Assembly: GCA_964474895.1 (NCBI GenBank) | Contig: CAYYUK010000006.1 | Span: 1 to 39,354 of the forward strand | Direction of reading: 5' to 3' | Length of the DNA: 39,354 nt | Source of the DNA: CAYFNK01 sp964474895 | Lineage (GTDB): Archaea; Nanobdellota; Nanobdellia; SCGC-AAA011-G17; PNOQ01 | In this document: positions 15,596 to 22,214 of the stretch, piece by piece | Layout of the letters: each line of letters begins with the position of its first letter | Numbering within the stretch: position 1 is the first letter of the stretch | Program-made: the position numbers and the translations under genes | The notes under the pieces: model-generated | The model's input: only the letters and a program-made list of their open reading frames with translations | Told to the model about the DNA's origin: nothing | The model's database searches: none

Positions 15596-16396
15596 GAAAC
15601 AACCAGCCGAGATGAAAGGCATTGCTGGATAGAATTTATTTTTCTTGCTCATTAACAATAATACAAAGAGTGCTATTGCTGAGAAAACTGCTATTAAAGA
15701 AGCGTCCAGAAATCCTGATGTTTTTAGTAATACTCCTGCGAAAAGCATTGGAAAACCTACATCTCCACCGCCGAGGATTGCTGTTTTTGTGAATACTTTT
15801 TGTTTTTCTTTTGTTTTTTTGTTTGTTATTGTTTTTCTAGCGTACGGTATTGCTAGGCCTGCAAATGTTTTTGCTTTTGCTTGGAAATTTGCTAGTTTTA
15901 TCATATGTTTTGTTTTCCAGACTGCTATCATGTCGTAGATTGAAATAATTATCAAGAGAATAATTATTGCAAAAACACTTAGAATTGGAACGAATATGGC
16001 TGCTATTCCTGCGTATACAAATAGCTCTACAATATTATGAGAAATAATGCTTGGTCTAAAGAATCTTAATGAAGTGAATGCTATTGCTCCAACTAAAGCT
16101 ATTTTTTGATCAAAGAATGCGCTAAATGCTATTGTTAGTAAATATAGTGATGCTATGAAAAACCATGCTTTCCAAACTTTTATTGCTTTAAATTTTACTA
16201 ATAATAATGCCAAAAATGTTACAAAAATAAGTGAGATTGCTATTGAGATGTAACTGAAGTCTTCACTAATTACAGGTTTTTCAATTCCAAAAGGTAACTC
16301 TGAAACTATGTAGTGATCTACTATTGCCAAACCAATAAATTGGGCCGCTAGAAATAGTAATACAATGATTAGCGTAATTTTGATATCATGTTTCAT
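15566..16396 (-). CDS. Presenilin/signal-peptide-peptidase-like membrane protease (A22)
   Basis: This 276-aa protein has about nine hydrophobic segments. It carries the two aspartates of intramembrane aspartyl proteases, in IYDM (D155) and in LGGGDVGFP (GxGD motif, D212), separated by a basic loop (160-205). A C-terminal PAMPF (257-261) stands where the PAL motif is expected. Archaeal homologues (PSH, DUF1119) are 250-300 aa, so the length fits. The PAL to PAM change is conservative and may matter little. Such enzymes cut transmembrane segments, including leftover signal peptides. A TATA-like ATTTAAAAC lies 27 nt before the ATG. Confidence 0.92.
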   Translation of the reverse strand: MKHDIKITLIIVLLFLAAQFIGLAIVDHYIVSELPFGIEKPVISEDFSYISIAISLIFVTFLALLLVKFKAIKVWKAWFFIASLYLLTIAFSAFFDQKIALVGAIAFTSLRFFRPSIISHNIVELFVYAGIAAIFVPILSVFAIIILLIIISIYDMIAVWKTKHMIKLANFQAKAKTFAGLAIPYARKTITNKKTKEKQKVFTKTAILGGGDVGFPMLFAGVLLKTSGFLDASLIAVFSAIALFVLLLMSKKNKFYPAMPFISAGCFLGYFIGLFI

Positions 16397-16475
16397 TGTC
16401 TCTTATTTTATTTGCTTGTTTTAAATAGTTTGCTTTATTCAAAAATTATTTATACTTGTAGTTCTTTAAATATTT

Positions 16476-16718
16476 ATGGCAAATCGTGATAGGTTTGAAT
16501 GTAATTCTTGTAGATATAGGTGGATGACTAAGAAAGAGTGGGGACAGCCAAACTTTTGTCCAGGTTGCAAGAGCAAAGATTTTGTTAATGTGGATAAAAA
16601 GGAAAGAGAGAAAATGGAAGAAGGTTGGCGATATGGTTGGAAAAAAAAGAGCGGGTCCAGGGTTAAAATTGAGGAAGAGTTGCAGAAATTTTTGAGTAAG
16701 TTGAAAGGCAATAAATAG
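16476..16718 (+). CDS. Small zinc-ribbon protein (80 aa)
   Basis: The N-terminal half is a zinc ribbon with FECNSC (C9, C12) and FCPGC (C28, C31), separated by the aromatic strand YRWMTKKEW. The C-terminal half is a charged helical tail. The layout (FxCxxCxYxW...CPxC, then a charged tail) is repeated in the 91-aa protein at 21203-21478. A TATA-like TTATTTATAC lies 25 nt before the ATG (leaderless). The zinc ribbon could bind nucleic acid or a protein partner; no specific family is recognised. A larger reading frame on the opposite strand is a shadow. Confidence 0.78.
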   Translation: MANRDRFECNSCRYRWMTKKEWGQPNFCPGCKSKDFVNVDKKEREKMEEGWRYGWKKKSGSRVKIEEELQKFLSKLKGNK

Positions 16719-16780
16719 TTCTTGACACGTTGACATGGAGGGTAGTTTAGTTTTTAAGTTTGGGAACTTAGATTGTATGT

Positions 16781-17260
16781 ATGATTTGGTCTGGAGAAGA
16801 AGTTAAACTTTTACGAAAATTATACCTTGAAAATAAAGAGTTAAAGGAAATTTCAGAGATACTTAAAGGTAGGTCTGCCAAAGCAATTTCTCATAAGGTT
16901 TCTAGACTCGATTTGGTTAGGGAAAAATTGCCCCCAAATAGATCAAGGCGAAGTAGAAATGAGTATGATAATAATTATTACATTAGGAATAGAATTAGAA
17001 TTCAAGAAAATAGAAAGAAGAGGATTAGAAAGAGAAAAGAATGGCTTGTTGGTTTGTTAGGTGGGAAATGTGCAAAGTGTGGTTATATTAAATGTATAAG
17101 CGCTTTAGATTTTCACCATAGGAGTGATAAAGAAGAGATGCTTAGTCGTCTTATAAAGGATTCTTCCAAACAAAAAGTTTTAAAAGAGGTTAAAAAGTGT
17201 ATCCTATTATGTGCTAATTGCCATAGAGAATTACACGCTCAAGGGGATATCGTACAGTAG
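16781..17260 (+). CDS. HNH-type nuclease-like protein with N-terminal Myb/HTH-like domain
   Basis: This 159-aa protein has an N-terminal WSGEEVKLLRKLYLENKELK helix-turn-helix/SANT-like DNA-binding segment (3-45), a strongly basic linker (residues 51-88) and a C-terminal HNH-like zinc module. The module has GGKCAKC (C97, C100), ALDFHHRSD (H112, H113) and CILLCANCHRELH (C144, C147, H148, H152). Such proteins occur as homing endonucleases, phage proteins and free-standing HNH proteins. A TATA-like TTTTTAAG lies 26 nt before the ATG. The last six codons, including the TAG stop, lie inside the tRNA-Trp gene (from 17243). The catalytic histidine pair is present; the DNA target is unknown. Confidence 0.8.
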   Translation: MIWSGEEVKLLRKLYLENKELKEISEILKGRSAKAISHKVSRLDLVREKLPPNRSRRSRNEYDNNYYIRNRIRIQENRKKRIRKRKEWLVGLLGGKCAKCGYIKCISALDFHHRSDKEEMLSRLIKDSSKQKVLKEVKKCILLCANCHRELHAQGDIVQ

Positions 17261-17329
17261 CTAGTATACCGGCCTCCAGAATTTTTTTGGAGTAAGCCGG
17301 CGACGGGAGTGCAAGTCTCTCTGTCCCCA
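17243..17329 (+). tRNA. tRNA-Trp (anticodon CCA) with a 15-nt intron
   Basis: Acceptor GGGGATA/TGTCCCC, D-stem GTAC/GTAT and anticodon stem CCGGC/GCCGG. Splicing out 17280-17294 leaves the loop CTCCAGA, with CCA at 34-36. In the precursor a central helix CTCC/GGAG is flanked by 3-nt bulges (AGA and TAA), and the inner part is just a T-rich loop, so the bulge-helix-bulge is relaxed. The T-loop is TGCAAGT instead of TTCRANY and the D-loop AGTAGCTA lacks a GG pair, an unusual combination. The tRNA 5' end overlaps the HNH gene by 18 nt. No CCA is encoded. trpS lies 1.2 kb downstream on the same strand. Confidence 0.9.
17280..17294 (+). other. tRNA-Trp intron, position 37/38, relaxed BHB
   Basis: This short intron of 15 nt has predicted cuts AG|A and TA|A. 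The 4-bp central helix CTCC/GGAG is clear, but there is no inner helix, only seven T residues in the loop. Confidence 0.8.
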
Positions 17330-17355
17330 TAGTTTTTTAAGAAACAGTAAGGATT

Positions 17356-17703
17356 TTATGGATGATGTTTTTCTTCTTGTTTTTTTTGGAAGAATTCACC
17401 CAAAGCATCACATCCTCTTTCTTGAATAAGTTTTTTTCTTGTTCTAGATAAGAATCCTATGTCGGACAAAGTAGTTGCGGGGCAATCATAATAATCATTA
17501 AGGAATATTGCTACTGTTTCACTTATTGGATGGGCCTCCTGGTGTGAATTTTCAGTTAATGCTAATATTTCAAGAGCGCGGATAGCAATTCTTTTTATAG
17601 CTACTTTTTCAATTAATGAAAAATCTTTTAATCCAGTATAACGTTTTATTTGGGATAAAGATCCTTGATATACCTGATTTATATCATATCCTGATTTTAC
17701 CAT
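17356..17703 (-). CDS. Hypothetical 115-aa helical protein
   Basis: No family recognised. The sequence is mostly alpha-helical (FSLIEKVAIKRIAIRALEIL) with no signal peptide or membrane span; a CPATTLSDIG stretch lies in the second half. A TATA-like TTTATAAAGG about 27 nt upstream of the ATG supports it as a real, leaderless gene. It is isolated between tRNA-Trp and a divergent secreted protein gene. Confidence 0.68.
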   Translation of the reverse strand: MVKSGYDINQVYQGSLSQIKRYTGLKDFSLIEKVAIKRIAIRALEILALTENSHQEAHPISETVAIFLNDYYDCPATTLSDIGFLSRTRKKLIQERGCDALGEFFQKKQEEKHHP

Positions 17704-17836
17704 GAAATTGTTTACAAAGGCTATCCTTTATAAACTTGATGGTAGTAACAAGTAAATCTTTTATTTACCTAACGATTGTTTTTATTTTGTTTAATCTTTT
17801 AGTTACTTTTTTAAGTTCTTTATCTTTCTTTTTTCT

Positions 17837-18460
17837 ATGAAATTTTTACCTTTATTACTTTCATTAGGTTTAACTTCTGCTGCTCTTGCTAATGATTTTG
17901 AATTAAGATACAAATCTGTTGATCCTCTTTTTCCTGAATTGGAACTTGTAGTTGTTAGTAATGGTGATAGTTCATTTGCAGAGATTACTCGTGGGTATTC
18001 TGCCCTCGATTTTGTTTTCGAGCATGTTTTATATTCTCAGAAAGCGATTAATGATTCTTTAGATTTTGTCTCTGAAGAGGTGGATGATAAATATACTAAT
18101 TCTGTTTGGAATAGGAATTCTGGAAAAGTATATTGGGCCAATAGTGATGGAGATGCTGGTGTCTTGTTAGAAGGTAATACTTCTTTTTCTTTGGTTGATT
18201 TAATTGGTCATGTTAGAGAGAATGGTATTGATAGTGAAAAGTATTCTGTTTTGACTGGGGGGGATTTTTGCGATGTTTCTGTTTCTTCCGAAGGGGTTGA
18301 TACTTACAAAGTTGGATTACGAGAAATTAATATACCTTTTTTAGATCACGGAGTTCTTTGGGATGGAGATAGGGGGGTTGGTATGACTCCTTCTGAAGGA
18401 TACTTACATATGGGGATTTGGATTCTTGGAGTCAATATTGATTTTGTAAAAACAGATTAG
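17837..18460 (+). CDS. Secreted protein, function unknown
   Basis: This 207-aa protein has a Sec signal peptide (MKFLPLLLSLGLTSAALA, cut near residue 18) and no later membrane span, so it is probably released or held by partners. The mature part is acidic and beta-rich (for example GDSSFAEITRGYSALDFVFE, VYWANSDGDAGVLLEGN) with one cysteine. No homologous family is recognised. A TATA-like TTTTTTAAG lies about 24 nt before the ATG. It precedes trpS by 35 bp, but trpS has its own TATA box. Confidence 0.72.
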   Translation: MKFLPLLLSLGLTSAALANDFELRYKSVDPLFPELELVVVSNGDSSFAEITRGYSALDFVFEHVLYSQKAINDSLDFVSEEVDDKYTNSVWNRNSGKVYWANSDGDAGVLLEGNTSFSLVDLIGHVRENGIDSEKYSVLTGGDFCDVSVSSEGVDTYKVGLREINIPFLDHGVLWDGDRGVGMTPSEGYLHMGIWILGVNIDFVKTD

Positions 18461-18495
18461 AAACTTTTAAATAAAGATTTTTCTGAGTTAGTTGT

Positions 18496-19572
18496 ATGAA
18501 AGTTACACCATATAAAGTGGAAGGAGAAGTCAACTATAATAAAGTTGTAAAGGAGTTTGGAGCTACTCTTATAGATAGTAAACTAAAGAATAAGATGAAA
18601 GGAGTTCGTTTAGTTGATAAAGAAATATTTTTTGCTCATAGAGATTTAGATAAAATTGTTAAAGGTAAATTTGCGATTGTTTCCGGTCGTGGTCCTTCTG
18701 AGAAAATGACTATTGCTCATTTGTTTATGTTTAAATTTGTAAAAGAAATGCAAGATAAATTTGGTTGTAGGGTTTTTATTCCATTTTCTGATGATGAGAA
18801 ATTTTTGTTTAAACCAGGGTTGAAATTTGAAGAATCTAAGAAACTTGCTTATGATAATTTACTTGATATTTTAGCTCTAGGTTTTGATCCTAAGAAAACT
18901 GAAATTATTGCCGATTTTGAGAATATGAATCAGGAGCTTTATAATCTGGCTGTTCGTTGTTCTAAAACTATTACTTATAGTACTGTTAAGGCTGCATTTG
19001 GCTTTAAAGATGATAAAAATATTGGTATTGGTTTTTATCCTGCAATGCAAGCTGCTCATATTTTGTATCCGACAGTGAAGTATAAAATTCCTACTTTGGT
19101 TGTAATTGGAATTGATCAAGATGTGTTTGTAAAATTATCTAGGGATGTTGCATATAAATTGAGATTGGATAAACCTGGAGATATTTTAAGTAAATTTTTG
19201 CCTTCTTTATCTGGTGGTTCAAAAATGTCGGCTTCAGATCCAAATTCTGCTATTTATACAACAGATTCTATGAAAGATATTGAAAAGAAGATAAAAAGAG
19301 CTTTTTCAGGTGGCCAGAAGACTATTGATGAACACAGGAAGAAGGGTGGAAATCCTGATGTTGATGTTTGCTATAAATATTTGGACTTGTTTTTTGAAGA
19401 AGATGAGAAGAAATTGAAGGAAATTTATGATGATTATAAATCTGGAAAGCTACTTACGGGTGAGCTTAAGGCGTATACTATTGAGAAAGTTCAAAAATTC
19501 TTAAAAGAACATCAGAAAAATAGGGAGAAGGCCAAAAAGTTAGTTGGAAAGTATATTGATACTACTATTTAA
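18496..19572 (+). CDS. trpS: Tryptophanyl-tRNA synthetase
   Basis: This class I synthetase charges tRNA-Trp. Its nucleotide-binding signature is GRGPSEKMTIAHLF, with TIAH (72-75) at the HIGH position, and the second signature is KMSAS (243-247). The blocks FIPFSDDEKFL, GFYPAMQAAHILYPT and VVIGIDQDVF are typical of the archaeal/eukaryotic TrpRS group, and 358 aa fits archaeal enzymes. A TATA-like TTTTAAAT sits about 27 nt before the ATG. The tRNA it serves is encoded 1.2 kb upstream. Confidence 0.96.
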   Translation: MKVTPYKVEGEVNYNKVVKEFGATLIDSKLKNKMKGVRLVDKEIFFAHRDLDKIVKGKFAIVSGRGPSEKMTIAHLFMFKFVKEMQDKFGCRVFIPFSDDEKFLFKPGLKFEESKKLAYDNLLDILALGFDPKKTEIIADFENMNQELYNLAVRCSKTITYSTVKAAFGFKDDKNIGIGFYPAMQAAHILYPTVKYKIPTLVVIGIDQDVFVKLSRDVAYKLRLDKPGDILSKFLPSLSGGSKMSASDPNSAIYTTDSMKDIEKKIKRAFSGGQKTIDEHRKKGGNPDVDVCYKYLDLFFEEDEKKLKEIYDDYKSGKLLTGELKAYTIEKVQKFLKEHQKNREKAKKLVGKYIDTTI

Positions 19573-19627
19573 TGGCAATAATAGTAAGCTTTATAAACAC
19601 CTCTTTGATTCTAGTTTTACTTAAAAA

Positions 19628-20065
19628 ATGGATAAGCTATTAGGTAGACCACAGATATTTCATTTAGACGATCATCTATATAAAAAGAAATATATGGGAA
19701 AAACAGTTTCCAAGACTGATCAAGAGTCTGATGATTTTGAAGATAGATTGTTTAATGATGCTGAAAAAAAAGTTGAGTTAGTTAGACAGTTTTTTAGAGA
19801 AAACCATGGCGGGGTTGAATCTATGCCCGTTGACGATAGGATGCCGGGGTTTAGGAGTTATTTATTACATGGTCATGATGATTATGATTTAGTTTATCAT
19901 TTAACAGTTAGTCATGGAAGGGCATTTAATAGACAAGATGATGATTTTTCATTGAATAATGATTCTTATTTGGTTGAAGAGATGATTGTTGGAAAATATC
20001 AAGAATTATTAAATTTTCTTGATGCCAATGCTGATAAACCCGAAGGCAAAGGGGTGAAAAGATGA
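19628..20065 (+). CDS. Hypothetical acidic 145-aa protein, paired with a TrmB regulator
   Basis: No family recognised. It is acidic and soluble, with HGHDDYDLVYHLTVSHG (about residues 81-97) and a C-terminal helix EEMIVGKYQELLNFLDANAD. Its stop overlaps the start of the TrmB-type gene as ATGA, so the two are translationally coupled and probably related in function. A TATA-like CTTTATAAAC lies about 34 nt before the ATG. The several histidines and aspartates do not form a recognisable metal site. Confidence 0.72.
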   Translation: MDKLLGRPQIFHLDDHLYKKKYMGKTVSKTDQESDDFEDRLFNDAEKKVELVRQFFRENHGGVESMPVDDRMPGFRSYLLHGHDDYDLVYHLTVSHGRAFNRQDDDFSLNNDSYLVEEMIVGKYQELLNFLDANADKPEGKGVKR

Positions 20066-20832
20066 TAGTAGATAAAGATTTTTTAAAGAAATTGAGAAGT
20101 TCATTTGATTTAAACGAATATGAAGTAAAGATCTGGGCAGCTTTGTTAGGTAAAGGTATTGCAACTGCAGGTGAATTGGCTGAACTGAGCGAGGTTCCAA
20201 GATCTAGAAGTTATGATGTTTTAGAATCTCTTGAGAAGAGAGGATTTATTTTAGTTAAATTAGGTAAACCAATAAAATATATTGCTATAAAGCCTGATGA
20301 TGTTTTGGGCAGAGTTAAGAAAGATATTTTGAGCAATGCAGAGTATAAAGTTAATTCAATGAACAATGTTTCTAAAGAAGATTTCTTTGGAGAATTGAAT
20401 ATGTTGTTCAAAAATGGAATTGATAATGTTGATATTAACGCTATTAGTGGATTAGTTCAGGGTAGAAAAAATATTTACAATCAGCTTGATAGTATGATGA
20501 GGAATGCTAAAGAGAGCATTATAGTTAGTACTTCTGCTGATGGATTAGTTAGAAAGGGAGATTTATTTAGATCTCTTTTTAAGAAGTTAAGTAAGAAAGG
20601 GGTCGACATAAAAATTTCTTCTTCAGGGATAGATGATGAATTATCCAAATTTGTTGGTTTGAGGAATTTAAAAGGTCTTGATTCAAGATTTGTTTTAGTT
20701 GATGGTAAAGAATTGATGTTTATGTTGACTAATGATGATGTTCATGATAAGGCTGATTCTGGTGTTTGGGTTAACAGTCCATTTTTTGTTAGCTCAATGA
20801 AGAATATGTTTGATACTGCTTGGGGTAAATAG
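20062..20832 (+). CDS. TrmB-family transcriptional regulator
   Basis: This 256-aa protein has an N-terminal winged helix (about 15-77). Its recognition region is TAGELAELSEVPRSRSYDVL, close to the TrmB/MalR consensus in which the SRxYDxL helix follows the turn, and the wing is RGFILVKLGKPIKYIAI. The C-terminal part (about 140-250) contains AKESIIVSTSADGLVRKGDL and looks like the phospholipase-D-like sensor domain (TrmB C-terminal type). In characterised TrmB proteins this binds sugars; the ligand here is unknown. It is translated together with the 145-aa protein upstream. Confidence 0.88.
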   Translation: MIVDKDFLKKLRSSFDLNEYEVKIWAALLGKGIATAGELAELSEVPRSRSYDVLESLEKRGFILVKLGKPIKYIAIKPDDVLGRVKKDILSNAEYKVNSMNNVSKEDFFGELNMLFKNGIDNVDINAISGLVQGRKNIYNQLDSMMRNAKESIIVSTSADGLVRKGDLFRSLFKKLSKKGVDIKISSSGIDDELSKFVGLRNLKGLDSRFVLVDGKELMFMLTNDDVHDKADSGVWVNSPFFVSSMKNMFDTAWGK

Positions 20833-20838
20833 AAACGA

Positions 20839-20901
20839 AAAATATAAATATTAACTTAAAGTTTAAAACAAAATAAAAAAGATTACGGAGAAAAATAAAA
20901 A
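20839..20901 (+). promoter_or_regulatory. Promoter and leader with SD for the 78-aa protein
   Basis: A TATA-like AATATAAATATT (about 20841-20852) is followed by an A-rich leader of about 30 nt and a GGAG Shine-Dalgarno element at 20887-20890, 11 nt before the ATG. Most genes here have no such leader; tuf and the TTG-start gene at 2340 are the other examples. Confidence 0.6.
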
Positions 20902-21138
20902 ATGGCAAATGGAAATGAAAAATTATATAATGCACACATAAATTATGATGATGCGATTACAGCTACATTAGCAAGTAGACTTTTTGTTACGATTCAGGGA
21001 TATGCTACATTTAATGCAGGGGCTGCATCTGCTGAAAATTTGAATGCAGATCAAGTAGAATTATTGAATGAACAAGCTAGGGGCTGGAAATTAGACTCTA
21101 AGTTGGTTGTTTATCCAGTTGTTGTAGAGGATAAATAA
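20902..21138 (+). CDS. Hypothetical 78-aa protein behind a leadered promoter
   Basis: No family recognised. It has no signal peptide, cysteine or membrane helix. Residues 14-40 (YDDAITATLASRLFVTIQGY) are mixed hydrophobic, and an alanine-rich turn FNAGAASAENLNADQV follows. The gene has a TATA box, a leader of about 30 nt and a GGAG Shine-Dalgarno element, like tuf, which suggests high expression. It may encode an abundant small structural or binding protein, but nothing in the sequence fixes a function. Confidence 0.72.
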   Translation: MANGNEKLYNAHINYDDAITATLASRLFVTIQGYATFNAGAASAENLNADQVELLNEQARGWKLDSKLVVYPVVVEDK

Positions 21139-21202
21139 CTCCAAAAAGACAATTTTTAACTAAAATAGTAATTCTTTTATATTTCTTTTTATTATCTTTT
21201 TT

Positions 21203-21478
21203 ATGGCAGAAGGAGATTCTTTTAGGTGTGATTGGTGTAATTATTCTTGGAGAGCTAAAAGTGATGCTCCTCAGCTAAGATGTCCTAGTTGTGGACATGA
21301 TAATGTGATTAATGAAATGGAGAGCTTTAAAGATGTTCTTGGTAAGGAGAATGTTCTTCTTTTGGGTAGTAAGAAGAAGAAATCTTTTGAACCTATTATT
21401 GAAGAAGAAGAGGAAGAAGTACAAAGAAGTGATAAATCCTGGTATTCTAAGTTTGCGGAAAGAATTAAGAAAAGATGA
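21203..21478 (+). CDS. Small zinc-ribbon protein (91 aa)
   Basis: Zinc ribbon with FRCDWC (C9, C12) and LRCPSC (C27, C30), linked by YSWRAKSDAP, then an acidic run (EEEEEE, about residues 67-72) and a basic end AERIKKR. It has the same architecture as the 80-aa protein at 16476-16718, with ribbon and aromatic strand in the same places and a different charged tail. A TATA-like CTTTTATATT lies 25 nt before the ATG (leaderless). No specific partner is visible. Confidence 0.78.
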   Translation: MAEGDSFRCDWCNYSWRAKSDAPQLRCPSCGHDNVINEMESFKDVLGKENVLLLGSKKKKSFEPIIEEEEEEVQRSDKSWYSKFAERIKKR

Positions 21479-21789
21479 AGGAAGTTTTTGTGTCTTTTTT
21501 CATACCTAGCTATCCATGCATCAGTCAAAAAGTGTGGTAAAAACTTCCTATGATTATTATTCTTTATCTGTTATTTATAATTCTTTTTATTAATCAAAAA
21601 TTTAGAGAAATCAATTTAGGGCATGTCTTCAATTTGCTATTGGTATATTTTTAAGCCCAGTAAAAAAAGTATAGTAGTATCAAGACAATGATTACCCAAA
21701 ACCACCAACTTTTGAAAATGTTTTTCTTTTTTTTGTCCATGCTTAGTTTTTAGATTAAGAGTATAAAAAGGTTTTGATAGTAGAATGTA
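21479..21789. other. Gene-poor 311-bp region between zinc-ribbon gene and tRNA-Tyr
   Basis: No gene of normal size is visible. The left part holds a long inverted repeat (21480-21548). A TATA-like TGGTATATTTTTAAG (about 21645-21656) is followed by a sequence that ends in T-rich tracts near 21721-21737. A 21-codon frame MITQNHQLLKMFFFFLSMLS (then F and stop) begins at 21688, but it has no other support. The right end abuts tRNA-Tyr, which is on the minus strand. Confidence 0.5.
21480..21548. repeat. Inverted repeat with 10-bp perfect stem and large loop
   Basis: GGAAGTTTTT at 21480-21489 pairs with AAAAACTTCC at 21539-21548. A second stretch CTTTTT/AAAAAG (21494-21499, 21527-21532) can extend the stem. 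The loop is 49 nt. It begins 2 bases after the stop codon of the zinc-ribbon gene. It could be a 3'-end hairpin, a small RNA or a protein-binding site; the sequence alone does not decide. Confidence 0.7.
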
Positions 21790-21909
21790 TCCCTCCGCCC
21801 GGATTCGAACCGGGGACCTCCCGGGAACGGCTGGGTGTTTTTCATTTAAGGTTTTTACCTAATCAAACACCATCTACAGCCGAGCGCTCTACCGCTGAGC
21901 TACAGAGGG
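21790..21909 (-). tRNA. tRNA-Tyr (anticodon GTA) with a 48-nt intron
   Basis: Acceptor CCCTCTG/CGGAGGG with the C1-G72 pair typical of archaeal tRNA-Tyr, D-stem GCTC/GAGC, and T-arm CCCGG/CCGGG with the TTCGAAT loop. The anticodon stem CTCGG/CCGGG flanks the loop CTGTAG|C, with GTA at 34-36 followed by G37; the intron is at 37/38. Variable loop AGGTC; no CCA encoded. In the precursor the helices GGCTG/CAGCC and GGTGTTT/AAACACC form, but they do not give two clean 3-nt bulges, so the exact splice sites are inferred from the mature cloverleaf. Confidence 0.9.
21826..21873 (-). other. tRNA-Tyr intron (position 37/38, non-canonical BHB)
   Basis: This 48-nt intron contains the long inner helix GGTGTTT/AAACACC and a smaller internal hairpin AGGT/ACCT. 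The intron 3' end also pairs with exon bases 30-34. The boundaries come from the requirement for a paired anticodon stem in the mature tRNA. Confidence 0.72.
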
Positions 21910-21946
21910 ACATAAGAAAAAGAAAGGATTTTATTTATAAAATTAA

Positions 21947-22210
21947 CTATACCAGATCCCCTTTAATATTTCTGTTTTCATCTGGTAATAGGTTGTTTGT
22001 TATTAATTTAGTAAGTCCTTCATCTATCATTTCAGCTCTATCTTCGCTAGTTTCTTTTGTTTTTCCAACAGGATATTTTCTATAAGCACTTTCATATAAA
22101 TCAATTACTTCTTTTCCAAAACCTAATTTAATTAGAAGAGATTCCCTTTTTCCTTCTATTTGTAGACTGTATTTAGATTTATTTTTTTGACTTATGGTTA
22201 TTTCTACCAT
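21947..22210 (-). CDS. Hypothetical 87-aa protein in operon with membrane protein
   Basis: No family recognised. The soluble sequence has an N-terminal beta stretch (VEITISQKNKSKYSLQIEGK) and a charged helix. It starts 4 bp after the stop of the 464-aa membrane protein on the same strand, so the two share an mRNA. It has no cysteines or membrane span. It may be a small partner of the membrane protein. Confidence 0.62.
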   Translation of the reverse strand: MVEITISQKNKSKYSLQIEGKRESLLIKLGFGKEVIDLYESAYRKYPVGKTKETSEDRAEMIDEGLTKLITNNLLPDENRNIKGDLV

Positions 22211-22214
22211 TTTT

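Noticed and set aside
16446..16736. Minus-strand frames of 81 and 96 codons
   Set aside because: They are shadows of the zinc-ribbon gene, which has a zinc motif and a well-placed TATA box.
17243..17329. HNH gene as the homing endonuclease of the tRNA-Trp intron
   Set aside because: The intron is only 15 nt and the HNH gene lies outside and upstream of it, so it is not intron-encoded.
21665..21740. Box C/D guide RNA in the gene-poor region
   Set aside because: An ATGATTA resembles box C but there is no properly spaced CTGA box D, so the call is not supported.
21774..22085. Plus-strand frame reading PPPGFEPGTSRERLG
   Set aside because: It is the antisense reading of tRNA-Tyr; such GFEPGTS-type peptides are well-known false proteins from tRNA genes.
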